From the NCBI GenBank assembly GCA_026119855.1, contig JAOWBW010000321.1:1054001-1118000 (forward strand): a stretch of 64,000 bases of DNA. Reading direction: 5' to 3'. Made by a program: the position numbers and the translations under genes. Shown here in pieces: positions 22,125 to 32,900 of the stretch; the stretch's first letter is position 1, and the number at the start of each line of letters is the position of its first letter. The notes beneath the pieces were generated by a model that was given only the letters and a program-made list of their open reading frames with translations, made no database searches and had not been told where the DNA came from. The DNA is from Campanula takesimana. Lineage: Eukaryota > Streptophyta > Magnoliopsida > Asterales > Campanulaceae.

Positions 22125-23639
22125 CGTTCATGTTGATTATTTCAATACCTAGATCATGTTGTGTGTATATAAATTGTTTGTATGCCTAGCATGATATGAA
22201 TATTTGATTATATGATGCTTATGTGTTATATGATTTTATGTGGTTTATTGTTTTACAACTTTAATCGCACTTTTGAATCGCACTAAAAATTATGTTGGAT
22301 TCTGAATTGTTTGATTATTAATTTTTGATTGGATCAAAGTTTTAATAATCGAGGAAAACAATTTTGAGACAAATTTTCGAACTTTAAAAATTCTGTCTGA
22401 TGCTACTGTGCGACCGCACAGAAATTCTTGGGCGACCGCACAGGTTTTTATTGGGCGGCCGCACAGTTGTCAGGATTCTGGTTTTGATTTTAGGTCAGAG
22501 TCAGAATCTGGAATTTTGATGGGGTCCGACCAGACCAGTGATAAGACCAGCCAGACCTGCTGATCTGGAGTGGGTTTTGGGCAGTTAGTTTGGGAGTGGA
22601 TCTTGGGGTTTAATTTTCCTATTTGTTTTAGTCTTGTGATTCTAAGATTGGTTCAAGGTTTGGATGGCTAATCTACGTTCATCAAGATTGTGTTTCCCAA
22701 ACTTGATCGCAAACAAAGTTTCAAAGATAAAACGAAGTTAGAATTATGAAGAGTTCATAATTGCTAAAATTGAGAAACAAAGTTCTTGATTCAAAGATTG
22801 GAGATCCATGTGGAATTGTGGATGCAATTGGCCTACGTTCATCGAGACCATCTATTGCTTAGTTTTGGCCACATGGACTACTTTCTTGGTTTCTTGAATT
22901 AGTGCAGAATTGTGGATGCCTTATGGCTTAGTTTCGACCGCACTTCTTGTTGTCTTGATTTGGAGATAATAACCAAAGTTGAAATAGTCTCATCCTCATA
23001 ATTATAGAGAAACTAAATACACATAAAAATATTATGCTTAAATTAATGGAGATTAATTTAGTGGTTAAACTTGATGCGTAACATATTAATATTATGTGCT
23101 CATAAATGTGTTATATGCTATATGTGATGAACCTTCAAAGAAAGTTTTAAGTCCTTCTGCCATGCCATGATTAAAACACTTGTTTATAATGGGTAATTTT
23201 GTGTGGGCTCGACAAAGCGAGGTGCATTGATTTTATTCATGTATGAGCAAGATGAGTGAATAAGAGTTTCCTATGCGTTTAAAATGGTTGGACTTAATTA
23301 AGCGTCAAAACAGTTTTGGGCTTAAGGCAAAGATGAGATTTAACATGCTTTTTGAAATTGGATTTCTTAAAGAATCTCATGAAAAGAACTGAGAGTCATA
23401 TAAGATATGATTGACAAGAGTTGTCTACCTAATTAATTTGATTTTCAGCGGTGCGTCAAAGCGTACTTAAAATTAAATTAAAGCGGGATCTTAACCCATT
23501 TAAATTATACTATACACTGGATGTATAAAGAAGGTTGTATAATTTTGTGGGAGTGTTTTTTTTTGAAAAATACATTGTTTATTTCTTTAATGAAAATTGG
23601 TACTTATTAAATTTTGGAAATTTTGCATAATTGTAGATA
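22125..23639 (+). other. B leader (untranslated region before gag)
   Basis: 1.5 kb without a supported ORF. It carries a second GC-rich palindrome block (22405-22467) of the same type as the LTR. Repeated GATTGTGG / GCCTACGTTCATC words occur at 22660-22930. Confidence 0.8.
22405..22467. repeat. GC-rich palindrome cluster in B leader
   Basis: CTGTGCGACCGCACAG, GGGCGACCGCACAG and GGGCGGCCGCACAG, spaced about 23 bp, use the same core as the B LTR block. Confidence 0.82.
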
Positions 23640-24239
23640 ATGACTATCAACACTCAATCAATTTCGTTGCGATCGATCCTTGAGAAGGATAAGCTTCAAG
23701 AGAATGGTACGAACTTTATGGATTTGATCCGTAGCCTAAGAATTGTTCTTAGGCAAGAAGATAAGTTATACATTCTCGATGGGCCTCTTCCTGCTGAACC
23801 AGAGCCTACTGCCCCTAGGGCAGAAAGAGACAATTACAAGAAATATCGTAATGATTCTAGAGATGTAAGTTGTCTCATGCTTGCCACTATGTGCTCAAAA
23901 CTCCAACAAAGTTTGGAACATTTGGAAGCCTATGAGATAGGCGTGGAGTTAAGAGCCATGTTTCAAGAGCAAGCTAGGCAAGAGAGGTACAAGACCATTG
24001 TTGCATTCACTTCTTGCAAAATGAATGAAGGGCAACAAGTGAGTCCTCATATGCTTAAAATGAAGGGCTATGTAGAGCATCTTGAGAAACTTGGCTATCC
24101 AATCCCATTGGAGTTAGCCACGGATCTCATTCTTAATTCATTACCTAAAAGTTATAATCAGTTTGTGATGAATTATAACATGCATGGAATGGATAAGAAT
24201 CTCTCTGAGTTGCATGGGATGCTTAAAACTGCGAGATGA
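23640..24239 (+). CDS. B gag, N-terminal portion
   Basis: The ATG at 23640 starts a 199-residue reading (MTINTQSISLRSILEKDKL) and is supported by the same start in D. The order LIRSLRIVLRQEDKLYIL, MFQEQARQERYKTIVAF, DLILNSLPKSYNQFVMNY and MHGMDKNLSELHGMLK matches copia-type gag (Retrotran_gag_2), the capsid-like protein. A one-base change shifts the frame at about 24230 so that it ends in TAR instead of running on into the linker and zinc knuckle at 24236. The leader before it has no competing start with similar homology. The protein would lack its RNA-binding C-terminus unless ribosomes shifted frame. Confidence 0.85.
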   Translation: MTINTQSISLRSILEKDKLQENGTNFMDLIRSLRIVLRQEDKLYILDGPLPAEPEPTAPRAERDNYKKYRNDSRDVSCLMLATMCSKLQQSLEHLEAYEIGVELRAMFQEQARQERYKTIVAFTSCKMNEGQQVSPHMLKMKGYVEHLEKLGYPIPLELATDLILNSLPKSYNQFVMNYNMHGMDKNLSELHGMLKTAR

Positions 24240-24823
24240 AGATTGTGGAGAAAGGTTCTCCTGTGCTATTGGTTCATGATGGGAAGAAGGCTGGTGCCAA
24301 AGGAAAGGGTAAGGCAAAAGTTGTCAAACCCAAGATAGGCAAGGCAAAGGTTGCCAAGGCTTCTGAGGCAAAACCCGATTCACAAAAGGATGCAATCTGT
24401 TTCCATTGTCAAGAAATTGGTCATTGGAAACGTAATTTCAAGGCTTTCTTGGAAGAGCAAAAGAAGAAGGGTAGCAAGGCTGCGTCGACTTCAGGTATCT
24501 ATATGATAGATATTCTCGTTTCTACCACTGATTCTTGGGTATTGGATACCGGATGTGGTTCTCACATTTGTTTAAATGTGCAAGGACTAAAGAATAGGAG
24601 ACTACTTAAAGAAGGTGAAGTAGACCTACGCGTGGGGAATGGAGCAAGAGTTGCTGCATTAGACGTAGGGACTTATGAAGTCACTTTACCTTCCGGTTTA
24701 ATACTTGTTTTGAACAATTGCTATTATGTACCGGATTTAAGTAGAAATATTATTTCAATTTTTTGTTTGGATAATGAAGGTTTTAAGTTTCTTATTGAGA
24801 ATAAGAAATTTTTATTTATTTAA
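24236..24823 (+). pseudogene. B gag C-terminus and protease, frame-broken
   Basis: Basic K/G-rich linker, then a knuckle CFHCQEIGHWKRNF whose last cysteine is Phe, so zinc binding is probably lost. Protease follows with WVLDTGCGSHIC, where the catalytic D-T-G is intact. A one-base deletion near 24812 ends the frame. The continuation (IYLND...NSFNGLYV-stop) runs to the integrase ORF in a third frame. A has the corresponding Cys and the correct frame, so these lesions are specific to B. Confidence 0.85.
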
Positions 24824-24951
24824 ATGATGTACTTTATGGTATTGCTAATTCATTTAATGGCCTTTATGTTTAGGATGTCAAGAATGAAAATAATGAAAAT
24901 GTCTATCATATAAATAAGAAATCTAAACCTAATGATGTAAATCATTCTTAT

Positions 24952-26808
24952 TTGTGGCATTGCCGTCTTGGTCATATTAATGAGAAGCGTATCTCAAAAC
25001 TCCATGGGGACGGCCTTTTGGGTTCATGTGACCTCGAGTCATATGATACTTGCGAATCATGTCTTCTTGGAAAAATGACTAAGACACCTTTTACCAAGCT
25101 AGGTGAAAGGGCAAGCGACTTATTGGGGTTGATACATTCCGATGTATGCGGACCATTGAGTAGCAATGCTAGGGGAGGATTTCAATACTTCATAACCTTC
25201 ACTAATGATTATAGTAGATTTGGGCATGTTTACCTAATGAAACATAAAAGTGAAGCATTTGAGATATTTAGAATATTTCAAAATGAAGTAGAAAAACAAC
25301 TTGGCAAAAGTATTAAGGCACTTCCATCAGATCGAGGTGGAGAATGCTTGAGTCATGAATTTGATGATCATTTAAAGAATTGTGGAATAGTTTCACAATT
25401 GACTCCACCCGGAACACCACAATGGAATGGTGTGTCCGAGAAGAGAAATCGGAATTTGTTAGACATGGTTCGATCAATGATGAGTCAAGTTGATCTTCCA
25501 ATATCCTTTTGGGGTTACGCTCTAGAAACCGCTGCTTTCACACTAAATCGTGTTCCAACTAAATCGGTTCAAAAGACTCCATATGAGATATGGAGCGGAA
25601 AGAAGCCTTGTCTATCTTTCATGAAGATTTGGGGCTATGAAGCTTTTGTCAAAAGACTTGTCTCAGACAAACTTGCACACAAATCTGATAAATGTATTTT
25701 CGTGGGATATCCTAAGGAAACTAAAGGATATTATTTTTACAACCAAACGGACAACAAAGTGTTTGTTGCCCGAACTGGTATCTTTCTCGAGAAAGAGTTT
25801 CTCTCCAAAGAAATCAGTGGGAGTAAAATAAATCTTGAAGAAATTCGAGACCCAGAAAATAACATTGAACCAATAGTGGAACAAGAACAAGAACCACAAG
25901 GAGTTGTGAGTGAAGCCGCATATATACTTGGAATTAAGATCTATAGAGATAGATCAAGGAGGCCACTTGGTTTAAGCCAAAGTACATACATTGACAAGGT
26001 CATTAAAAGATTCCTCATGGAAAATTCTAAGAGAGGAACCTTGCCAGTGCTGCATGGAGTTTCTCTAAGTAAGACTCAATGTCCTAAGACAAGAGATGAG
26101 CGTGATAAAATGAATGATGTTCCATATGCTTCGGCAATAGGGTCCATCATGTATGCCATGATTTGTACTAGGCCGGATGTATCTTATGCTTTGAGCATGA
26201 CAAGAAAATACCAATCTGACCCCGGTGAAAATCACTGGGTGGCTATAAAAGCAATTCTTAAGTACTTGAGAAGGACTAAAGACTCGTTTTTGGTCTATGG
26301 AGGAATGGAAGATGATCTCGTTGTAAATGCTTACACGGATGCAAGCTTCCAAACCGACAGAGATGACAGTCGATCGCAATTGGGTTTTATGTTTATGTTA
26401 AATGGTGGTGCTGTAAGCTGGAAGAGTTCCAAGCAGAGTACAACCGCTGATTCTACAATGGAAGCTGAGTATATTGCTGCATCGGATGCTGCAAAGGAAG
26501 CTGTTTGGATTAAGAAGTTCATCACTGAACTTGAAGTGGTTCCTAGTATTGCTTATCCAATACACCTTTATTGTGATAATAATGGTGCTATTGCTCAAGC
26601 AAAGGAACCAAGGGCACATCAAAAATCCAAATACATACCTAGGCGTTACCATGTCATTCGAGAAATCATTGACAGAGGTGACGTGAATATATGCAAAGTA
26701 CCTGCTGATGACATTGTCGCGGACCCGCTAACAAAGGGACTTCCTCAAGCTAAACATGAAGGTCATGTTAGGTCTATGGGTATTAGATACATGGGAGATT
26801 GGGCCTAG
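24952..26808 (+). pseudogene. B integrase fused in frame to RNase H, RT core deleted
   Basis: The 618-codon open frame begins at WHCRLGHINEKR. Integrase landmarks are H-H-CESC (residues about 3-37), D64 in HSDVCGPL, D127 in SDRGGE and E163 in NGVSEKRN, a D,D(35)E set. After PIVEQEQEPQGVV the frame jumps straight to SEAAYILGIKIYRDRS. Compared with A about 785 bp are missing, covering all RT fingers and palm including YVDD. The thumb remnant, RNase H (YTDASFQTD, STMEAEYIA, HLYCDNNGAI, ADPLTKGLP) and the natural C-terminus MGDWA remain. Because the deletion kept the frame, an integrase-RNase H protein is conceivable but not demonstrated. Confidence 0.9.
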
Positions 26809-26822
26809 GGCAAGTCGGAGTT
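26809..26822 (+). other. B polypurine tract
   Basis: GGGCAAGTCGGAGT lies between the pol stop and the 3' LTR. It carries one pyrimidine change compared with the GCAAGTGGGA form in A. Confidence 0.7.
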
Positions 26823-28271
26823 TGTTTGTAGTTGTGCCCTAGGCACGTTTAATAAACGTTGTAATTGTTATCATTTATTTCATATCAATAAAAAGATGTT
26901 TTGATTATTATTTTTGTTCATGTTTACTTATAATAATCTCCGTCCCTAGTACTTGTTAAGAACTAGTATAAAGGCTAAATGATCATGGGATGATCATGTT
27001 AGATTTATGGGTACTTGTTTGGAACAAGGTACTGGACATGACCCGCCGTATGAGATTTATGTCATGGTCCATGTCGTACATATATCTCATATTAGTTATG
27101 TCATTCGAATCCTTATACATGAAGTTATTATAGTCTTCCACTTGATGAACATTATGTTTGACATATTCAAACGCTACCATTAACCGGGTAGTTATAAAGT
27201 ATATGATTAGCATAATCGGATTCACGTAGGGAAGAATAATAAGCTAAATGGATGTATCCCTCTTCGGAGAGATCTCAAGCTTAGGCCTCTCGTAGGAATG
27301 AGGTTGATGAAAATGTTCGGCCGGACTCAAATGAATTGATTAGATTAATGTCATTTGGATTATCAACATATTCGGAATCGAGAAAGTATTGAACAAAAAC
27401 AAGTTGACCGTTTGACCATGACCTGTGTTCAATAAGATCGTGGACAAAAGGATTGTGACATATTCTAAAGGAATGTGAACTTGTATCTAGTTATGCTATT
27501 TGGGTAGGTATGACGGTTTGCTAGAACCTAATCATATCTTATGGATTCATGTTTGAACCCATTGCCAACTTAGTATAATCCTAGAGGGTCACACACAATA
27601 GAACGAATCCTAAAAGGACTATTTTGGAAAATTAAGGCTCTCTGATCCTGGTGTGCGACCGCACAAACCAGGCTGGGCGGCTGCACATGTTTTGGGCGAC
27701 CGCACACCTGATTTTGGGCGGCAGTGTGTCGGGACAGGTTTCCTGATTTAATTAGGAAAGGGATTTTGGACGGGTTTTGACACAAGTTTCCTATTTGGAA
27801 TATGTCTAACTTGTATATAAACAGCCAAATTCGGGCCAGAACACGACCTAGCTTTTGTGCAAGTCTCCAAAGAGTTTGAGAGAGTTTTATTTTGTTCTAA
27901 GACATCCTAGATTGAAGAACAAAATAATACACAAAATAATATTCTATATAGTTCATATTAATTGTGAAAACATGTTTCACAATTTTGGTCTAGCAACCAA
28001 GATCAAATGTTCTTGATATTCATTCGAGGTGTGGATACCGCTAGAGGATGAAGCTCATCATCTTCAAAGTTCGTGTTCTTACTTGTTCGTGATTAAATCT
28101 TCAATTTCTCCACCAAGATTAAAGACCAAATTCAAAGTCATAAAGGGTTAGTTTTTCTAGTATTCATATTGCAAGTATTTGATTTAATCGTATGAATGGA
28201 TCTATGGGCTTTGGGTTTCATAAAATTTTAAATGCTATTTTCCGCTGCGTATGTTACTTGGAAACCCAACA
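26823..28271 (+). repeat. B 3' LTR
   Basis: 1449 bp. Its first bases read TGTTTGTAG rather than TGTTGGTAG. In the GC-rich block (27653-27730) the second unit reads GGGCGGCTGCAC and the fourth has lost CCGCAC. The LTR ends ACCCAACA, followed by the TTACA TSD. Confidence 0.93.
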
Positions 28272-28712
28272 TTACACAGATGCAAGCTTCCAAACTGACA
28301 AGGATGATTACAGATCACAATCTGGTTTTGTGTTTATGCTAAATGGTGGCGCTGTAAGTTGGAAGAGTTCCAAGAAGAGTACAGTAGCTGATTCTACAAC
28401 GGAAGCTGAGTATTTAGGTGCATCAGATGCTGCTAATGAGGTAGTTTGGATCAAGAAATTCATAACTGAATTAGAGGTGGTTCCTAGCATTGCTAATCCA
28501 ATAGACCTTTCTTATGACAATAATTGTGCTATTGATCAAGCAAAGGAACCAAGTGCACATCAAAGATCCAAACACATACTTAGGCGTTTTCATCTCATTC
28601 GAGAAATCGTAGAGAGGGAGAACGTAAAGATATGCAGAGTACCAACGGATGATAACATAGCTGATCCACTGACAAAGGGACTTCCTCAAGCTAAACATGA
28701 TACTCATGTAAG
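28272..28712 (+). pseudogene. Element A RNase H, continued after B
   Basis: The reading restarts with YTDASFQTDKDDYRSQSGF, the residues expected directly after the point where A was cut at 20656. RNase H blocks include VADSTTEAEYLGASDAAN, DLSYDNNCAIDQAK and NIADPLTKGLPQAKH. The frame is open to 28712, where GTAAG (28708-28712) is the left TSD of element C. The final codons of A pol resume at 41330. An apparent ORF end at 28731 is only read-through into C and is not real. Confidence 0.92.
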
Positions 28713-29474
28713 TGTGAATACGTGTGTTTGAATTTGAGATATTCATTGCAACATTAAAATTATGAGAGTCGCCACGCCGTTTTAATTATAGCCAAAACAT
28801 TGAGAAAAAGCATGTTAATGGGTTCGGGGTCAAATTACAACAAGAGAAGAATATTGAACGTTATCACTCCTATTGCCCAAATTGATCGATCTTTCTATCA
28901 TGATGCGGTGTATGTAGTGTGTTAGTGATTGAGACCGGATCCGAAGATTGCCTACGTTCCTCTCAATGTGAGAAGCTCAGGTCAGCGTAGTTCGCCGAGA
29001 ATTTAGAATAGGCAGAAGAATCGGGATCATGCATAATGATGGGGGAAATTACCTAAAGATTAGGGTTTAGAAGTAGTTCCTAGATCATCCTCGGGTTGAT
29101 GAACCCTAGATCATCATCGGCTATGAAATAACTGTTAACATGAAGATCGCAACCCTAAATATAGCATAAATAAGGTTTTAATCTAAGAACATGATGAACA
29201 TATGAAGAACATATTATGAACATATGAATGAACATGCAAGGAATATGAAGAAACTATGAATAAACATGTAAGAACATGAATATAAAAGATCTACATTAAA
29301 AATGATGCAAGAACATGAAGAAAGAGTTAGAAAACTTACCTATGTTGGCAAGAAATAAACCTTTGATCTCCTTGAGTGTTTGAATGCTTAATTAGGGAGA
29401 AATTGTGTTTAAGAACTCCAAAATTCAGACTTAGAGCTCTCAAAATCGCATCCTAAACCAATGGAATGGAATTG

Positions 29475-29490
29475 GTTTATATAGTAAACT
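29475..29490 (-). promoter_or_regulatory. C LTR TATA box
   Basis: In sense, ACTATATAAACC. The GC-rich block lies 40-130 bp upstream in sense. The matching site in the right LTR is near 40990-41005. Confidence 0.55.
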
Positions 29491-29528
29491 GAGGGGAAGA
29501 TCTGACGGTCAGGATCATCCGGGACAAG

Positions 29529-29614
29529 GTTGGCCGCCTGGCCATGATTGAAGACGGTGACAAGAGTGGCCGCGTGGCCAAGATTGTGGCGAAGCAAGGT
29601 TGGCCGCGTGGCCA
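29529..29614. repeat. GC-rich palindrome cluster in C LTR
   Basis: TTGGCCGCCTGGCC, GTGGCCGCGTGGCCA and TTGGCCGCGTGGCCAA are spaced 30-35 bp. The right LTR copy is 41041-41128. Confidence 0.78.
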
Positions 29615-29816
29615 ATTCTGCTGGCTGACTTGATTCTTAAGCTAGGGTTTCTGCATTGTTTTAAGGAAACCATAAGTTACCTATTTTGATAGATTTTGTC
29701 ATAAATGAGGTATTTCGGGAATCCGGGACAAGTCTTTACAAGGTTTCTAATTCCTATAAAGTCCTTGTATTTTTGGTAAAGCCCTAATAAACTCATTTTC
29801 AGATCGGGTACTAACA

Positions 29817-29832
29817 GTAGCCCCTCGGCGAC
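29817..29832 (-). other. C polypurine tract
   Basis: In sense, GCCGAGGGGCTAC directly precedes the TGTTAGTACC start of the 3' LTR. F has the closely related GAGGGGCTC at the same place. Confidence 0.75.
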
Positions 29833-30329
29833 GCTTCTTGTAAGGCAATGTGGGGTCGACGATAAAAGAAGGATCCGTTCTGAAACATGAGTTTCAAAAC
29901 AGATGAAAGGTAAGGAACGGCTGAACCTTGACAGGCGACCTACGTATCCGCGGGGGAATCAAGCCAAACGTAGTTCAAATCTGATGGGGAAATTGAGAAT
30001 GATTGTCCTCTGATGGGGAGCAACGTCTTCTGCTGGGGAAAGTGCATCTGCTGGTGATGATAGATGACCACGTCGATCGGATGGCTGAACCTTTTCAGGT
30101 TTCCTACGTATCCTCGGAGGAATCAAGCCTGTCGTAGTTCTGAGCGACTGGGGATAAAACGAGACATCGGACTTCTGCTAGGGATAATAAACCTACGGGC
30201 ACTATCCTGTTAGGAAATGAAGTCATTTGAAGCAAGAGGGATAATAGGACAATAAAGACTACGTTGTCTAAATAATCCTGAGGTCGAGTAATAAACGCTG
30301 AGGTAAGCGCAAACAGAAACGCCCGGGTT
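29833..30329 (-). other. C 3' region next to the purine tract, with two CTACG...CGTAG motifs
   Basis: Non-coding. Motif copies lie at 29940-29973 and 30104-30137, each with outer CTACG/CGTAG arms, an inner C-rich/G-rich pair and the word GGAATCAAGCC. Repeated CTGCTGGGGA-like words occur around 29980-30060. Confidence 0.65.
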
Positions 30330-31025
30330 TCTGCCGATCGCGCTAAAATAATGGATGTTGGATCTTTCGCAAACAGAAACGTCGAGGCTTCTGCCAGTCA
30401 CGATCGATCTAGGATTCGTATGTCATAGAGGCGCCGAAGTCTCTACAACCATACGAATCCTAAGCAAATATTAGGAAGTGCTAAAATAATAGATGTTGGA
30501 TCTCTCACAAACAGAAACGCCGAGGCTTCTGCCAATCGCGATCGATCTAGGATGCGTATGTCATAGAGGTGCCGAAGTCTCTACAACCATACAAATCCTA
30601 AGCAAATATTAGGAAATCCTAAAATAATAGATGCTGGATCTCTCGGAAACAGAAACGCCGAGGCTTCTGCCAATTGCGATCGATCTAGGATGCGTATGTC
30701 ATAGAGGCGCCGAAGTCTCTACAACCATACGAATCCTAATCAAATATTAGGAAATACTAAAATAATAGATGCTGGATCTCTCGCAAACAGAAACGCCGAG
30801 GCTTCTGCCAATCGCGATCGATCTAGGATGCGTATGTCATAGAGGCGCCGAAGTCTCTACAACCATACGAATCCTAAGAAAATATTAGGAAATACTAAAA
30901 TAATAGATGCTGGATCTCTCGCAAACAGAAACGACGAGGCTTCTGCCAATCGCGATCGGTCTAGGATGCGTATGTCATAGAGGCGCCGAAGTCTCTACAA
31001 CCATACGAATCCTAAGCAAATATTT
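30330..31025. repeat. Tandem array, 138-bp unit, about five copies
   Basis: The word AAACAGAAACG recurs at about 30371, 30509, 30647, 30785 and 30923, a steady 138-bp spacing. Each unit also contains GGCTTCTGCC, CGCGATCGATCTAGGAT and GAGGCGCCGAAGTCTC. Divergence between units is low. Confidence 0.9.
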
Positions 31026-31159
31026 GGTTAAAAATGGAAATTTTAAGGGGTTTTCCGTACCCAAAGGTAACGAATATCAGTCAAAATAGCGTTTAAGGGC
31101 ACCTTCAATGGATGAAACAGGTTAGGGGTAAAAATGGGATTTTACATGCGGAGGCAAAG

Positions 31160-31320
31160 ATGATAGATCATTATTAAGTCGCAAACGGGATGAACTCTCA
31201 AGGAGTCATAAAGGTGATAGACTCTCAGGGAATCGCAGAAGTGATGGACTCTTGGGGAGTCGCAAAGGTGATGGACTCTCGGGGAGTCGCCAAGGTAAAG
31301 GACTCTTTGGTGAGCAAAAG
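31160..31320. repeat. Short tandem array, about 29-bp unit
   Basis: Four to five units built on GGTGATGGACTCTCGGGGAGTCGC, itself an imperfect hairpin (GACTC...GAGTC). Confidence 0.75.
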
Positions 31321-31429
31321 ACGACCACGGAAAGCGTAATGTTTGGGATCCGCTTACCCTAAATTAGGAGGAATACATAATATGAGGCTACGAACCATTA
31401 AGATGAAGGTATTAGGTAAGGTACATTTT

Positions 31430-32900
31430 GCTTGGTTGCTTAGGGTAGGACCTAAGGCTTTTAAGGAAAGGGGATGGGTAGCCTCTTAGCCTTGAGATAA
31501 GGATGCAAAAGATGTTATGGTTGTTTAGACTTGAGATTGTGTCTTGGATACAATGTGGGTTTCCTAGGCTTACGGGCTAGGGTTTGGAGAGAATGCGACT
31601 ACCTAGGCTCGAGGCTAGGGTTCGGAGAGAATATGGAAAGGCTATTGTATCCTAGGCATAAGACTAGCGGGGGATTGAGATTATAAATTTCCTAGGTTTC
31701 GAGACTAGGGTTTCGGGAATTTGGAAAGGATGTTGCACACAGGGCTTTGGAAATTCCTTGGGCTAGGGTTAAAGAGGATGGTGCTTCCTAGGCTTGAGAC
31801 TAGGGTTTGAAGAGAATGCAGATTCCTAGGTTTGGGGCTAGGGTTTGGAGAGGCTGAGGTTTGGGAACTTCCTAGATGTTAGGGTTTCGAACAAAGGTTT
31901 GGAAACTGGTGTTTAAGGACCATGAATCTCCTAGGTTTGGACTAGGGTTTAGAAATATCCTAGGCTTCGAGGCTAGGGCTTGGAGTTGTGGTAGGTTCAG
32001 AGGTTGCAAAGGCGTTGGCTTTAGACCTAAGGCTGGGAGTTGAAAGGGTTGTGACTTCTAGGCTTGAGACCATGGACCGTTGGGAAGAGGGATTGCTTTT
32101 GTGGAAGGTCCACTAAGCTTGATGTTAGGGTTCACCATTTTCCGGGATTGGTGACTATGGCTTGGAAATGTTCATGGTAACCTAGGCTTTAGGCTAGGTT
32201 TTAAGGCTAAGGACTGTAAACTTCCTACGTTTTGAGACTAAGGTGAAGGAGTTTCCTAGGTCTAGGACTGGGGTTTGAAGGGAATGTTGAATCCTAGGCA
32301 TGATGATAGAGTTTAAAGAGGATAATTTCTACCTAGGCTTGAGGCTAGGGTTTTAGAAAGAGTGCGACTACCTAGGCTTGAGGCTAGGGTTTAGAGCGAA
32401 TGCGACTACCTAGGCTTGAGGCTAGGGTTTAGAGCGAATGAGGCTTCCTAGGCTTGAGGCTAGGGTTGATTGAGTTTTGGACATGGTATTATATCCTAGG
32501 TTTTGGACTAGGGTTCAATAAAACGGAGAATTGAGATTGTAAATTTCCTAGGTTTTGAGACTAGGGTTTCGGGAATTTGGAAATGATGTTGCATACGGGG
32601 CTTTGGAAATTCCCTAGAATTTGGGCTAGGGTTAAAGGGGATGTTGTGGTTTCCTAGGCTTAAGGCTAGGGTTTAGAGAGGATATGTGACTACCTAGGAT
32701 CAAGGCTAGGGTTTAGGAAGGGTGTAGCTACCTAGGATCAAGGCTAGGGTTTAAGAAGGCTGTAACTTCCTAGGCTTTAGGCTAGGGTTTGAAAGGATGT
32801 AATTACCTAGGCTTGAGGCTAGGATTCAGAGAGAATGATATGACTACCTAGGCTTGAGGCTAGGGTTTAGAGAATGTGTTTACCTAGGTCGAAAGCATTT
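31430..32900. repeat. CCTAGG / telo-box-like tandem array in C
   Basis: Roughly thirty degenerate units of about 40-50 bp, each with CCTAGGCTTGAGGCTAGGGT as its core. In the sense (minus) strand many read AAACCCTAG, the plant telo-box. I count about 15 exact TAGGGTTT. CCTAGG...CTAGG gives each unit dyad symmetry. It is in the 3' half of C, where Tat elements commonly grow arrays. Confidence 0.85.

Larger units (their letters stand above)
20657..28271 (+). mobile_element. Element B: near-complete Ty1/copia (Angela/BARE-like) nested in A
   Basis: LTRs at 20657-22109 and 26823-28271 flank a primer-binding site, leader, gag, pol and purine tract, all on the plus strand. TTACA occurs at 20652-20656 and again at 28272-28276, and A's RNase H reading continues exactly across the gap. 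The LTR start TGTTGG...GCCCTAGGCA recalls the BARE/Angela group. B belongs to the same broad family as A. It has gag frameshifts and has lost the reverse transcriptase core, so it could not replicate alone. Confidence 0.95.
28713..29816 (-). repeat. C 3' LTR (left copy)
   Basis: TGTGAATACG...GTACTAACA. It contains a PBS-like decamer GAGTCGCCAC at 28766-28775, a CTACG...CGTAG motif at 28952-28990, a TATA box in sense at 29475-29490 and a GC-rich block at 29529-29614. Confidence 0.93.

Noticed and set aside
28192..28731. 179-codon ORF as one gene
   Set aside because: Composite of B LTR end, A RNase H and the first bases of C, joined only by chance of frame.
31430..32900. Telomere repeats
   Set aside because: TAGGGTTT occurs once per 40-50-bp unit with CCTAGG context, not as head-to-tail TTTAGGG.
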